From UBA9865 sp035647835 (GTDB taxonomy: Bacteria > Bacillota > Dethiobacteria > Dethiobacterales > Dethiobacteraceae): a DNA stretch of 37,086 nt. Positions 15,479 through 22,904 of this stretch are shown here, in pieces (position 1 is the first letter of the stretch; every line of letters begins with the position of its first letter). Location of the stretch: contig DASRMS010000039.1 of NCBI GenBank assembly GCA_035647835.1, positions 1 to 37,086 on the forward strand. The letters run 5' to 3'. The translations under genes were made by a program, and so were the position numbers. The notes under the pieces are model-generated. The model saw only the letters and a list, made by a program, of their open reading frames with translations. It made no database searches and had not been told where the DNA came from.

Positions 15479-15506
15479 GAATGATGTGAAAAAAATCACA
15501 TCATTC
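15479..15506 (+). promoter_or_regulatory. Perfect CRP/FNR-type palindrome
   Basis: GAATGATGTGA (15479-15489), six A, TCACATCATTC (15496-15506). The core TGTGA-N6-TCACA matches the textbook binding site of the Crp/Fnr family, with perfect arms of 11 bp. It lies 45 bases before the cytochrome ATG and downstream of the leader promoter, so bound protein could block or, with a second promoter, activate. A simple hairpin role is also possible. Absent from leader copy 2. Confidence 0.55.
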
Positions 15507-15551
15507 TGCCTTCCCCGGGCAAATAGTTATTTCTATGAAAGGAGAGAGCTG

Positions 15552-16151
15552 ATGAAAAAAAAGCAAGTGCTTTCTCTGACACTTTTAACTTTAGTGCTCA
15601 TATTGGCAATGATTTTACTGGCTGGCTGTGGTGGTGGAGAGGAAACAGAAGCACCGCCGATCAATGAGGGAGATACCCCGCCGGTTGATCATGTCGTCAC
15701 AATGCCTGATGATTATGAAAGCACTGATTACTGTCTCGAATGCCATATCATTGAACCTTATGTAGAATCATGGGAATCGTCATCAATGCTTGCTAACTCA
15801 CACCAACAAGCCGGGATTAATTGTGTAAATTGTCACGAGAGAACAGAAGAAATTACTGCACAAGAAATCGAAAAGTATAACAACGGTGACTACATGGATC
15901 CTCTAGTTAGCACACAGATGCCTATGGAGGATTGTCTGCAGTGCCATGAGAGCTATGAAGCACTGGCAGAAAGAACAGCTGATTATACGTATGAGGGGGA
16001 ACAGGTTAATCCTCATGATTCTCACTTAGGTGAGCAGGAGTGCTCCTCTTGCCATACTATGCACCAAGAATCCAGTGGGATCAATTACTGCCTCAGCTGC
16101 CACCATGAAGGTGGTCTGGTTAGCTGCTACGAATGCCATGACCATATTTAA
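15552..16151 (+). CDS. Hexaheme c-type cytochrome lipoprotein
   Basis: A 199-residue exported cytochrome. A basic start and hydrophobic helix end in the lipobox LAGC with C26 as lipidation site. Six CxxCH heme motifs follow at 61, 91, 128, 164, 180 and 192 (CLECH, CVNCH, CLQCH, CSSCH, CLSCH, CYECH). Extra His residues (H84, H155, H158, H171, H185, H198) could be distal ligands. I choose ATG 15552 (GGAGAGAG before it), since an upstream GTG in the same frame lies within the palindrome. It precedes a Tat flavoprotein by 56 bases, so it probably passes electrons from the membrane quinol pool to that enzyme, as in flavocytochrome c systems. The exact cytochrome family is not certain. Confidence 0.88.
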   Translation: MKKKQVLSLTLLTLVLILAMILLAGCGGGEETEAPPINEGDTPPVDHVVTMPDDYESTDYCLECHIIEPYVESWESSSMLANSHQQAGINCVNCHERTEEITAQEIEKYNNGDYMDPLVSTQMPMEDCLQCHESYEALAERTADYTYEGEQVNPHDSHLGEQECSSCHTMHQESSGINYCLSCHHEGGLVSCYECHDHI

Positions 16152-16207
16152 GAGTAAAGTAAGCAGGTATACAGTTATAATAATTACAGTAACTGAGGAG
16201 GTTAACA

Positions 16208-17977
16208 ATGTCTAAAGAGACTAAAGAAACTAAAGGTACGAAACGTTCCCGGAGGCAATTTATAAAGGATGCCGCGCTCGTAGCAGGTGCTACTGCTGTG
16301 GGTGGATTTTTCCTCACTGGCTGCTCAGACGGAGCTGCTGAAGGCGGCGAAGAAATTACCTGGGATAAGGAAACAGATGTTCTCGTTGTTGGTACAGGTT
16401 GTGGGCTAGCAGGTGCCATTGAAGCTAAGAATGCTGGCGCTGATGTCCTGGTTCTGGAACGCAACGACTGGGCAGGTGGTTTATATATCACGACCGGTGG
16501 ACATGCCATCCTAGGCGGAACACACATTCAAAAAGAAGAAGGCATCGAGGATAGCATTGAAGCTTGGTATGAAGATGAGATAAAATCTGCCGGACATCGT
16601 GGTGTGCCGGAACTTATTCGCACTTATACTGAGAGGGGTCCAGAGTTTGTTGAGTGGATGGAGTCAATGGGCTTCAAATGGCAAAAGCCGCTAGGTCATT
16701 CCGGGGCGGAAGTTCATCGTGTACCACGTTCACATTATGCAGGTAGTAATCCTAGCGTTTATCAAAGCCAGACGGGTGCAGCCAGAAGTTTTGGTTTAGC
16801 TTGGACAACTGTATGGATGAAGAAAATCGAAGAGTTGGGTATACCCATCCTCTATAAGCATAGAATGAGAAAAATTTATCGCGAAAATGGTGGTCCGGTC
16901 ATTGGTGTTTCCTGTGATACGCCGGACGGTACAGTTAATATTAAAGCCCGTAGAGGTGTTGTACTAACTACTGGTACTTGGACTGATAACTATCGCATGG
17001 TACAAGCTTGGGATCCACGCGCTGTTGGACCAGATTGCTATGGCGACGGCGGAACCCCCTGCGACGGTACATTATTTGTTGATAGCTCTGGAGATGGCCA
17101 TTTAGCAGCCGCAGAAGTTGGCGCAGGGTTTAGTGATATGTCGTTCGTGTCATACTACTATCTCTTCTATGGCTCCAGATCATACTGGGGCTGGGAGCCG
17201 CCAGATTTTAAAACAGCCGATTACTATATGGCTGGTAAAGGCCTCACGCGCAACAAGGCTTTCTTTGAACGTGTTGTCCTGGTTAATAATGATGGCAAGC
17301 GCTACATTAATGAAATGGAAGGCACCCGTTCTTCTGATCCCGAACTAGGTGAAGCTGGCGGCCTCAATGAGAATCCTGAATGGCCGTATACTGCCAAGTA
17401 TCTTGCGCTGCCGCAGCCGAGAAACGTCTGGGCAGTTACAGATGCTGAAGGCGCAGCTGCCATGAAGTGGCCGATAGAGGATCTAGAGAATCCTAATCCT
17501 AAAAAAGGTGCCATGTTCGATCCGGCATGTATTGCCATCGCTGATAGCATTGAAGAGCTAGCCAGCAAAATGGGCGTTGATGTAGCTGGTTTAGAAGAAA
17601 CGCTCACTCGTTATAACGGTTTTGCTGATGCAGGTGAGGATGAAGACTTTGGCAAACCCATGCCGCTGTCCAAGATTGCTACTCCACCCTTCTACGCAGC
17701 TAAGGCTTCCTTAATCCGTCATACCCAGCGTAATGGTATTCGCGTTAACACCAAAGCTCAAGTGATTGAGCAAGCGGATCAGGTTGCTGGTTACGATGGT
17801 ACTGCTAGCGGTAAGAGCATTTCCATTGATGATGAAAAAGTTATCCCCCGTCTCTATGCTTCTGGTGAGTTAGCCAATATTATGGGTTGGAGACGTGCGC
17901 ATGGTTCCATGGGTAACTACGCAATATTTGCCCGTATCGCTGGTGAACAGGCTGCCAAAGAAGAACCATTGGAATAA
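16208..17977 (+). CDS. Tat-exported FAD-binding reductase (fumarate reductase/flavocytochrome c-like), lipoprotein
   Basis: A 589-residue flavoprotein. The N-terminus has a twin-arginine motif SRRQFIK (R15, R16) and a lipobox LTGC (C39), so it is probably folded with FAD inside and anchored outside. The FAD dinucleotide motif is VVGTGCGLAGA (61-71), and the C-terminal FAD block is RLYASGELANIMGW. R374 in the NEMEGTRSSD block matches the position of the proton-donating Arg of this superfamily. The HG-x-NR motif that binds fumarate carboxylate reads HGSMGN here, without the Arg, so fumarate itself is an unlikely substrate. Similar enzymes reduce urocanate, acrylate-type acids or ketosteroids. 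Physiological acceptor unknown. A GC-rich hairpin follows. Confidence 0.85.
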   Translation: MSKETKETKGTKRSRRQFIKDAALVAGATAVGGFFLTGCSDGAAEGGEEITWDKETDVLVVGTGCGLAGAIEAKNAGADVLVLERNDWAGGLYITTGGHAILGGTHIQKEEGIEDSIEAWYEDEIKSAGHRGVPELIRTYTERGPEFVEWMESMGFKWQKPLGHSGAEVHRVPRSHYAGSNPSVYQSQTGAARSFGLAWTTVWMKKIEELGIPILYKHRMRKIYRENGGPVIGVSCDTPDGTVNIKARRGVVLTTGTWTDNYRMVQAWDPRAVGPDCYGDGGTPCDGTLFVDSSGDGHLAAAEVGAGFSDMSFVSYYYLFYGSRSYWGWEPPDFKTADYYMAGKGLTRNKAFFERVVLVNNDGKRYINEMEGTRSSDPELGEAGGLNENPEWPYTAKYLALPQPRNVWAVTDAEGAAAMKWPIEDLENPNPKKGAMFDPACIAIADSIEELASKMGVDVAGLEETLTRYNGFADAGEDEDFGKPMPLSKIATPPFYAAKASLIRHTQRNGIRVNTKAQVIEQADQVAGYDGTASGKSISIDDEKVIPRLYASGELANIMGWRRAHGSMGNYAIFARIAGEQAAKEEPLE

Positions 17978-18021
17978 ATCGTAGAAAGAACGATTAAATC
18001 ATAATTAAACGGAACACAGAG

Positions 18022-18055
18022 TGGCGGGGACGGGTCTGCCCGTTCCCTGCCTTTA
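18022..18055 (+). terminator. GC-rich hairpin after the flavoprotein gene
   Basis: GGGGACGGG pairs with CCCGTTCCC (one G-U pair) between about 18026 and 18048, extended by outer GGC/GCC, followed by CTTTATAATT. The T tract is short, so it may only partly stop transcription into the Ig-like gene and tat genes. Confidence 0.55.
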
Positions 18056-18114
18056 TAATTATTCTTCTTGCACAATAAGTAAGTAAGCAATATAATTATC
18101 ACGTGGAGGGACTT

Positions 18115-19077
18115 ATGACGGAGAATGCTAAAGTAGTGGCTGAAAAAGACCCAGTACACCCACACCACATAGCAGTTGAGATGGCTAAAGTTCCACCTGC
18201 TAATGTTTATGCAGGCGTTTTTATGACCTTGAAGGTTAAAGTCTCTTGTACTGCAGCTTGCAGCCTCAAGGGGCAGTTAGTGCTAATATTAGATCATACT
18301 GATCAAGTGGTAAAAGAATTGCGATTGATTACACCATATCGGGGAGCTTACGAGACAGATCAATTTGTCCTGCAGGCACCGCACAATCCGGGCGAATATA
18401 CCTGGACAGCTGTTTTCCCCCAGCAGGAGCGGGATAATGTTAGCCATAAGCGCGCTGCGGCAGACTTTAATTTTACTGTCAAGGCGCACCATGCTACAAG
18501 TATCGCTGTCTGGGACGTCACTTCGCCAGTAGCAATCAAGACAGCAAGTAGAGTAAAAGTAGGTGTTAAATGCTCTGTCGGCTGCCAGCTGACAGGCAGG
18601 CAGATAGAAATTTATAACCAGAGTGGTCACAAGGCAGCAGAAGCCACTTTAGGCGATGTGCCCTGGAAAGGTACAGATAGCATGTACTGGACAGAAATCA
18701 CCATACCGGCTCCGGACACCACAGGTTATTCTACCTGGCAAGCCAGATTTTCTGAATCAGAGCTGGAAACACATTTGGCTAAGCAGGCTAGTTTTGGTTT
18801 TACAGTAGTTAACTCACCTGAATGTAGTATGACGGTTCAGGTAGTTGAGCGGGAAAGCAAAGTTCCCGTCAGTAATGCGAGTATTATTATGCATCCATAT
18901 CGGATTAAAACTGATGAAAAGGGCAGAGCCACTTTAGCCGTAGCTAAAGGTGAATATAAACTTTTTGTCACCAGAGAAGACAAGTATGAGCTATGGCAGC
19001 AAACAGTGCAAGTAACCGCTGAGCAAACTATTACAGCCGAGCTTGCGGTTACTCCGCCCATCGTACATGAGGGATAA
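18115..19077 (+). CDS. Two Ig-like repeats plus carboxypeptidase-regulatory-like domain; unknown function
   Basis: A 320-residue protein that I do not recognise. It starts at ATG 18115 just after GGAGGG and has no signal peptide or membrane helix. Two repeats of about 100 residues (about 18-125 and 128-232) each contain a Cys pair in the same place, VKVSCTAACSL and VGVKCSVGCQL, and end in an aromatic beta pattern (GEYTWTAVF, GYSTWQARF). The last 80 residues (TVQVVERESKVPVSNASI onward) look like a carboxypeptidase-regulatory/Cna-B-type beta sandwich. It sits between a Tat substrate and tatA. Its last 42 codons recur at 24473-24599. It may be a cytoplasmic partner or chaperone of Tat cargo, or be carried out with it (inference). 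Confidence 0.7.
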   Translation: MTENAKVVAEKDPVHPHHIAVEMAKVPPANVYAGVFMTLKVKVSCTAACSLKGQLVLILDHTDQVVKELRLITPYRGAYETDQFVLQAPHNPGEYTWTAVFPQQERDNVSHKRAAADFNFTVKAHHATSIAVWDVTSPVAIKTASRVKVGVKCSVGCQLTGRQIEIYNQSGHKAAEATLGDVPWKGTDSMYWTEITIPAPDTTGYSTWQARFSESELETHLAKQASFGFTVVNSPECSMTVQVVERESKVPVSNASIIMHPYRIKTDEKGRATLAVAKGEYKLFVTREDKYELWQQTVQVTAEQTITAELAVTPPIVHEG

Positions 19078-19119
19078 CTTTTACAAATATATAATTGGCA
19101 AAATGAAGGGGGAAAAATA

Positions 19120-19371
19120 ATGTTTGGTGGTAAACTTGGCACACAGGAATTAATTTTAATTTTGGGTGTGGCCCTGCTTGTGTTTGGGCCACAGAAGCTG
19201 CCTGAAATTGGTAAGGCTGTCGGTAAAGGACTGCGAGAGTTTAGAAAAGCTACAACCGAATTAAAGAACAGTATCGATAGTGATGCTGAACAGCCAGCAC
19301 CTGCTCCCAAGCAAGAAGTGCCGGCAGAAACAGTAGCTCAAACTCCGAACGACGTAGTTAATAAAGAATAG
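19120..19371 (+). CDS. tatA: Twin-arginine translocase TatA, copy 1
   Basis: An 83-residue TatA: one N-terminal membrane helix (TQELILILGVALLVFG), the FGP hinge, the amphipathic helix KLPEIGKAVGKGLREF and a charged tail rich in Glu and Pro. TatA assembles the pore for folded, cofactor-loaded proteins. The ATG follows GAAGGGGGAAAAATA. It is followed by a mini-TatA (14 bases later) and tatC. Near-identical to the copy at 24643. Confidence 0.93.
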   Translation: MFGGKLGTQELILILGVALLVFGPQKLPEIGKAVGKGLREFRKATTELKNSIDSDAEQPAPAPKQEVPAETVAQTPNDVVNKE

Positions 19372-19385
19372 CAGGGAGGATTATC

Positions 19386-19532
19386 ATGAAGATAGGTTGG
19401 CTTGAACTAGGCTTCATTCTTTTAATCGTGTTAGTTGTTATGGGTCCAGGGAAGTTTACGGGAATATTTAAAGGGATTAAAAAAGGTGTGTCCAACTTCA
19501 GAGAATCTGCCTCCAGTGATGATGAGCAGTAA
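19386..19532 (+). CDS. Mini-TatA-like protein, copy 1 (48 residues)
   Basis: A short gene encoding MKIGWLELGFILLIVLVVMG, then PGKFTGIFKGIKKGVSNF and an acidic end SSDDEQ. The layout is membrane helix, GP hinge, amphipathic helix, as in TatA/TatB, but without the usual long tail. The RBS is CAGGGAGG. It always follows a full TatA in this window (three times), so the pair may serve as TatA plus TatB-like partner. The family call is firm; the A-versus-B role is not. Confidence 0.85.
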   Translation: MKIGWLELGFILLIVLVVMGPGKFTGIFKGIKKGVSNFRESASSDDEQ

Positions 19533-19573
19533 ATAGAAAAACAACAAGCTAAGGCAGCAAATGGGGGAACGCT

Positions 19574-20305
19574 ATGGGTACAAAAAAAGATGTCGCAGAG
19601 ATGACGATCTGGGATCACTTGGGTGACCTGCGTAAAAGATTAATTATTATGGTCATAACTGTGTTAGTGGCAACTGTAATCAGTTTTGCCTTTATTAACG
19701 ACATTCTGCAGTTTTTAATCAAGCCAGCACCAGGTCTGCAGCTAATCTTTACCTCCCCTCCTGAAGCTTTAACGGCACAGATTAGATTAGCAATTCAGGT
19801 GGCGTTGATTGGCACGTTACCACTAAATTTAGTTCAACTTTTAATTTTTATCATGCCGGCCCTCGAGAAGACCGAAAAAAAGGCTCTGCTGCCTTTTTTT
19901 CTCGCGATGAATCTGCTTTTCTTTTTAGGCGTTACGTTTTGTTATTACCTAGTGATACCTTTTGCTATTAAGTTTTTTATGGGCTTTGGTACAGAATCTT
20001 TAACTCCTTTATTTTCCATTGGTAATTACGTTTCTTTCATCACTTCACTTTTATTATCTTTTGGTGCTATCTTTGAAATTCCTTTAGTCTTTTGGTTCCT
20101 GGGATTAATGGGCCTTATTTCTTCAGATTTTTTACGTAAAAACCGCAAGTTTGCTGTGCTCGTGATTGTGATTGTCGCGGCAATTATGACACCGCCAGAT
20201 GTCGTTTCACAAATTCTTATGTCGATTCCTTTATTATTTCTTTATGAGGCAGGAACGCTGCTCGTTAGATTAACAGAACGTCAGAAAGCAAAGAGAGCAG
20301 CTTAA
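19574..20305 (+). CDS. tatC: Twin-arginine translocase TatC, copy 1
   Basis: A 243-residue six-helix membrane protein. It has the N-terminal signature TIWDHLGDLRKRLIIM, a periplasmic loop around PPEALTAQIRLAIQVALI, and the late block MTPPDVVSQILMSIPLLFLYEAG. TatC recognises the RR signal peptide. The RBS is TGGGGGA. Closes block A and is followed by a strong hairpin. About 24 substitutions by hand count separate it from the copy at 25100. Confidence 0.96.
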   Translation: MGTKKDVAEMTIWDHLGDLRKRLIIMVITVLVATVISFAFINDILQFLIKPAPGLQLIFTSPPEALTAQIRLAIQVALIGTLPLNLVQLLIFIMPALEKTEKKALLPFFLAMNLLFFLGVTFCYYLVIPFAIKFFMGFGTESLTPLFSIGNYVSFITSLLLSFGAIFEIPLVFWFLGLMGLISSDFLRKNRKFAVLVIVIVAAIMTPPDVVSQILMSIPLLFLYEAGTLLVRLTERQKAKRAA

Positions 20306-20331
20306 AGAGCAAAATAAATATTTATCATCAT

Positions 20332-20363
20332 AACAGCCAGTACGTCTTGTACTGGCTGTTTTA
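20332..20363 (+). terminator. Terminator after tatC copy 1
   Basis: AACAGCCAGTAC (20332-20343) pairs perfectly with GTACTGGCTGTT (20349-20360), then TTAG. The same hairpin, with one loop change, recurs after tatC copy 2 (25857-25887), showing that the duplication includes the terminator. Confidence 0.85.
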
Positions 20364-20502
20364 GCGTCTGTCCTACACAGAAATTAGCAAAAAAAATATG
20401 ATAGCTGATTTATCGCTAAAAATCTTACCCTGTAAGTTAATTATCATAACTTATGGGGTTTTCCCTGATTTATACTGGTAAACATTCGGGTAATCTTTGC
20501 CA

Positions 20503-20531
20503 TTGACAGGATAATCCTTACATTATACAAT
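20503..20531 (+). promoter_or_regulatory. Promoter of leader copy 2
   Basis: TTGACA (20503-20508), 17-base spacer, TACAAT (20526-20531), matching copy 1 at both boxes and most of the spacer. Upstream similarity to copy 1 starts near 20447 (TATGGGGTTTTC). Confidence 0.8.
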
Positions 20532-20537
20532 ATTTGC

Positions 20538-20810
20538 AGGGCGTAAATTGATGTATCTTGTCAAATTAGCTCGAATTGTAGGAGTTAACCCTAATCCTAG
20601 GTATGAATTTAGTGGGGAGGGAGGGAAAAACTGCCGGGCTGTTGTAGTGATGATTGTAGCTGCTTTGCTAATTTTATAGCCTCAAAAGCTCTTCCCCTTT
20701 TACGGTAATAGATGAGTAAAGTTCTGGGATAGTAAATCACTAGGAATTAGGCCTGCACTGCTGAAAAGTGCATCAAACGCCCGTGCGATTTGTGCGAGGG
20801 CACTTCTATT
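20538..20810 (+). ncRNA. Leader copy 2: conserved transcribed element
   Basis: Homologous to 15141-15412. It ends in a hairpin with arms AAGTGC (20766-20771) and GCACTT (20800-20805), where copy 1 has AAGTAC and GTACTT, so one pair has changed from A-U to G-C on both sides. The T tract is weaker here (CTATTT). Weaker similarity continues to about 20874, just before tatA copy 2. Confidence 0.55.
20551..20679 (+). CDS. Conserved 42-residue peptide, copy 2 (putative)
   Basis: Same position after the promoter and same length as the frame at 15155. It starts MYLVKLARIVGVNPNPRYEF and ends in the hydrophobic AVVVMIVAALLIL. The 3' half is nearly identical at base level to copy 1. No obvious ribosome site; an in-frame TTG directly precedes the ATG in both copies. 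Confidence 0.4.
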   Translation: MYLVKLARIVGVNPNPRYEFSGEGGKNCRAVVVMIVAALLIL

Positions 20811-20908
20811 TACTACCCATAGTTACAAAATTCACAAGTGCTAACCGCAGAAAGCAACAGCCTTATTTTTGGCAGGAATTAAATCGACAAGCTGAGGGGG
20901 GAAAATTT

Positions 20909-21163
20909 ATGTTTGGCGGTAGAATTGGTACACAGGAATTAATATTAATTTTGGGTGTGGCTCTTCTCGTATTTGGCCCACAGAAGCTTCCGGAAATTGG
21001 TAAAGCTGTGGGTAAAGGGTTAAGAGAGTTTAAAAAAGCTACCAATGAATTTAGAAGCAGTATTGATGTTGATACTGAACAGCCAGCCGCTGAGCCTAAA
21101 CAGGATGTGCCGGCACAACCTGTAGTAAATGCTACGGATGAAGTCGCAGTTAGTAATGAATAG
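20909..21163 (+). CDS. tatA: Twin-arginine translocase TatA, copy 2
   Basis: An 84-residue TatA with helix TQELILILGVALLVFG, FGP hinge and KLPEIGKAVGKGLREF. The frame extends upstream, but GAGGGGGG sits just before ATG 20909 and the protein then aligns with the other two TatA copies. It is the most diverged of the three (tail FRSSIDVDTEQPAAEPKQDV). No tatC directly follows; a Tat substrate does. Confidence 0.92.
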   Translation: MFGGRIGTQELILILGVALLVFGPQKLPEIGKAVGKGLREFKKATNEFRSSIDVDTEQPAAEPKQDVPAQPVVNATDEVAVSNE

Positions 21164-21177
21164 CAAGGAGGATTACC

Positions 21178-21324
21178 ATGAGGATCGGTTGGCTTGAGTT
21201 AATTGTTATTCTTTTCATATTGTTAATGGTAATGGGACCGGGAAAATTTGCCGGCATCTTTAAAGGTATAAAAAATGGTGTCGCAAACTTCAAGGAATCC
21301 GTTTCCGATGAAGAAGAGCAATAG
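21178..21324 (+). CDS. Mini-TatA-like protein, copy 2 (48 residues)
   Basis: Encodes MRIGWLELIVILFILLMVMG followed by PGKFAGIFKGIKNGVANF and an acidic tail ending DEEEQ. Same length and layout as copies 1 and 3. The RBS is CAAGGAGG, 14 bases after tatA copy 2. The 89 bases that follow hold no gene. Confidence 0.85.
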   Translation: MRIGWLELIVILFILLMVMGPGKFAGIFKGIKNGVANFKESVSDEEEQ

Positions 21325-21413
21325 CAGTGCAATAACAATGCCATTTATACTTGCTATAGTACCGCTTATTTGAGTTATCACTATAATTTTTATAGGAAAT
21401 AGGAGGAAGTCTA

Positions 21414-22811
21414 GTGAAAGAAGAAAATAGAAAAGGAACTCTAGTAGAGGATGCTGTCAAGGGCATTAACCGGCGAAACTTTCTAAAAGGTGCGGCGGTT
21501 AGCGCGTTGAGCGTAACGTCACTGGGGATGCTTGCTGGATGCAGCCCCCTAAATAAAGAGGATGAGTCCGCGAATGATGCGAAGAAAGTTGTTTATGAAC
21601 TGCCCGACCGTGAAGGTAAGCTGACACTGGAGGAGCTTAATGCACTTCGTCAGCAGTACGTTGACTCAAAAGAAGAATATGTCTGCGAAGATGGTACTGT
21701 TATTCCTGCCGTTTACGTAAAGCTCCGCGCCCTGATTAATACGTATGGCAACGGCGCGGGCTCAGAAGTTCACGATGCTAGTTTTAACGAGGTTATGTAC
21801 CTCTTTAGCGAGAAAGAAGCCCAGGCCTATCTCGAGATGCCCTTCGGCGTGCGTTTTACAGCAACCGATTTTTCGGTTAAATCGGGTCGTGACGAGACTG
21901 ATTGTCTCAAGCTCTGTGAAGATCTTGCTGCTCGTGGCCTACTGAAGCGCCTCCGCCGTGGCGGCGTTGCTTACTTCCATCATCTGGCACCGGCCCATGG
22001 TATTTGGGAATACGTTCTATTACTGCCAGAAAACCAAAATAAAGAATATGTTACGAAGCATAAGTCGATGTGGGGCGCTGATATCGTCAGCGATCTATAC
22101 GATATTGATACCCCCTTCTACTATCCGATCCCGGTGGATAAGGAGATAGTGGTAGAAGATGAGGTGCTAAGTTATGATGACTACGAAAAAATTGTCGCTC
22201 GGAACGAGGTCATCGCTGTCTCCACCTGCCAGTGCCGTCTAGGTCAAGATATAGATGGCAGTAGAGCCCCTGATTGCGATCATCCGATGGAGACCTGCAT
22301 TACCACCGGTGAGCAGGCCGAGTTTTATATTGAAAACGGTATCGGCCGTCAGATTGATCAAGAAGAGGCTCTCAAGATTTTGCGTCATAGCGTTGAAGTA
22401 GGTATGGTGCTCCAGAGCTGCCATACGAGCTCCACTGAAGTTATCTGTTCCTGTCATGGTGACTGCTGCGATGTCCTTAAGTCTTATGTTGCACTTGGTG
22501 AGAATTATGACAAGCTTGGTATTTCGGAGGTTGTCAGCCACTATGAACTTCAGTACAACAGGGATGAGTGTGTAAAATGCCGTCTCTGTGAGCCTGTCTG
22601 CCCGATGTTCGCTATCACCATGGACGATGAGGGTTACTCAGTGACCGGTTCTCCTTGTATCAGCTGCGGTCAATGTGCTACAGTATGTCCGGCTGGCGCT
22701 CGTAAGCTGGTCCAGCGGGAAGGTGCAGACCAAACCAAACTTCCAGGCTCATTGCTTGATGATTACAACCTTAAGGCTAGCTACCGCTTTAAAAATAACA
22801 TGATTAGCTAA
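21414..22811 (+). CDS. Tat-exported 4Fe-4S ferredoxin-type lipoprotein
   Basis: A 465-residue protein with a twin-arginine signal NRRNFLKGAAV (R20, R21) and lipobox LAGC (C43). The middle has STCQCRLGQ, a Cys-rich region C..H..C around DCDHPMETC, and ICSCHGDCCD. The C-terminus has two [4Fe-4S] motifs, CVKCRLCEPVCP and CISCGQCATVCP. This cysteine layout is familiar from cytoplasmic clostridial Fe-S proteins such as the one at 11738; an exported, lipid-anchored version is unusual. The start is GTG 21414 after AGGAGG. Its place after tatA/mini-tatA and before hypA suggests it works with an exported redox or nickel enzyme (inference). Confidence 0.82.
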   Translation: MKEENRKGTLVEDAVKGINRRNFLKGAAVSALSVTSLGMLAGCSPLNKEDESANDAKKVVYELPDREGKLTLEELNALRQQYVDSKEEYVCEDGTVIPAVYVKLRALINTYGNGAGSEVHDASFNEVMYLFSEKEAQAYLEMPFGVRFTATDFSVKSGRDETDCLKLCEDLAARGLLKRLRRGGVAYFHHLAPAHGIWEYVLLLPENQNKEYVTKHKSMWGADIVSDLYDIDTPFYYPIPVDKEIVVEDEVLSYDDYEKIVARNEVIAVSTCQCRLGQDIDGSRAPDCDHPMETCITTGEQAEFYIENGIGRQIDQEEALKILRHSVEVGMVLQSCHTSSTEVICSCHGDCCDVLKSYVALGENYDKLGISEVVSHYELQYNRDECVKCRLCEPVCPMFAITMDDEGYSVTGSPCISCGQCATVCPAGARKLVQREGADQTKLPGSLLDDYNLKASYRFKNNMIS

Positions 22812-22904
22812 ACTAGGATTAATTACGATAAATGACCTGCACAGGCGGGAAGATTTAGAGCTTTCCGCCTACCTGGGTCAAGCGAGATAAGAAGGGGTGG
22901 GAAA

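Noticed and set aside
15486..15551. Longer N-terminus for the cytochrome from GTG 15486
   Set aside because: This GTG lies within the palindrome and has no ribosome site; ATG 15552 gives a normal lipoprotein signal.
16208..17977. Classical fumarate reductase FrdA or succinate dehydrogenase
   Set aside because: RR signal and lipobox, no HisFAD-type motif near the FAD site, and no HG-x-NR clamp; no iron-sulfur FrdB or membrane anchor genes beside it.
20768..20908. Longer N-terminus for TatA copy 2
   Set aside because: The extension covers the leader hairpin, has no ribosome site, and is absent from the other two TatA copies.
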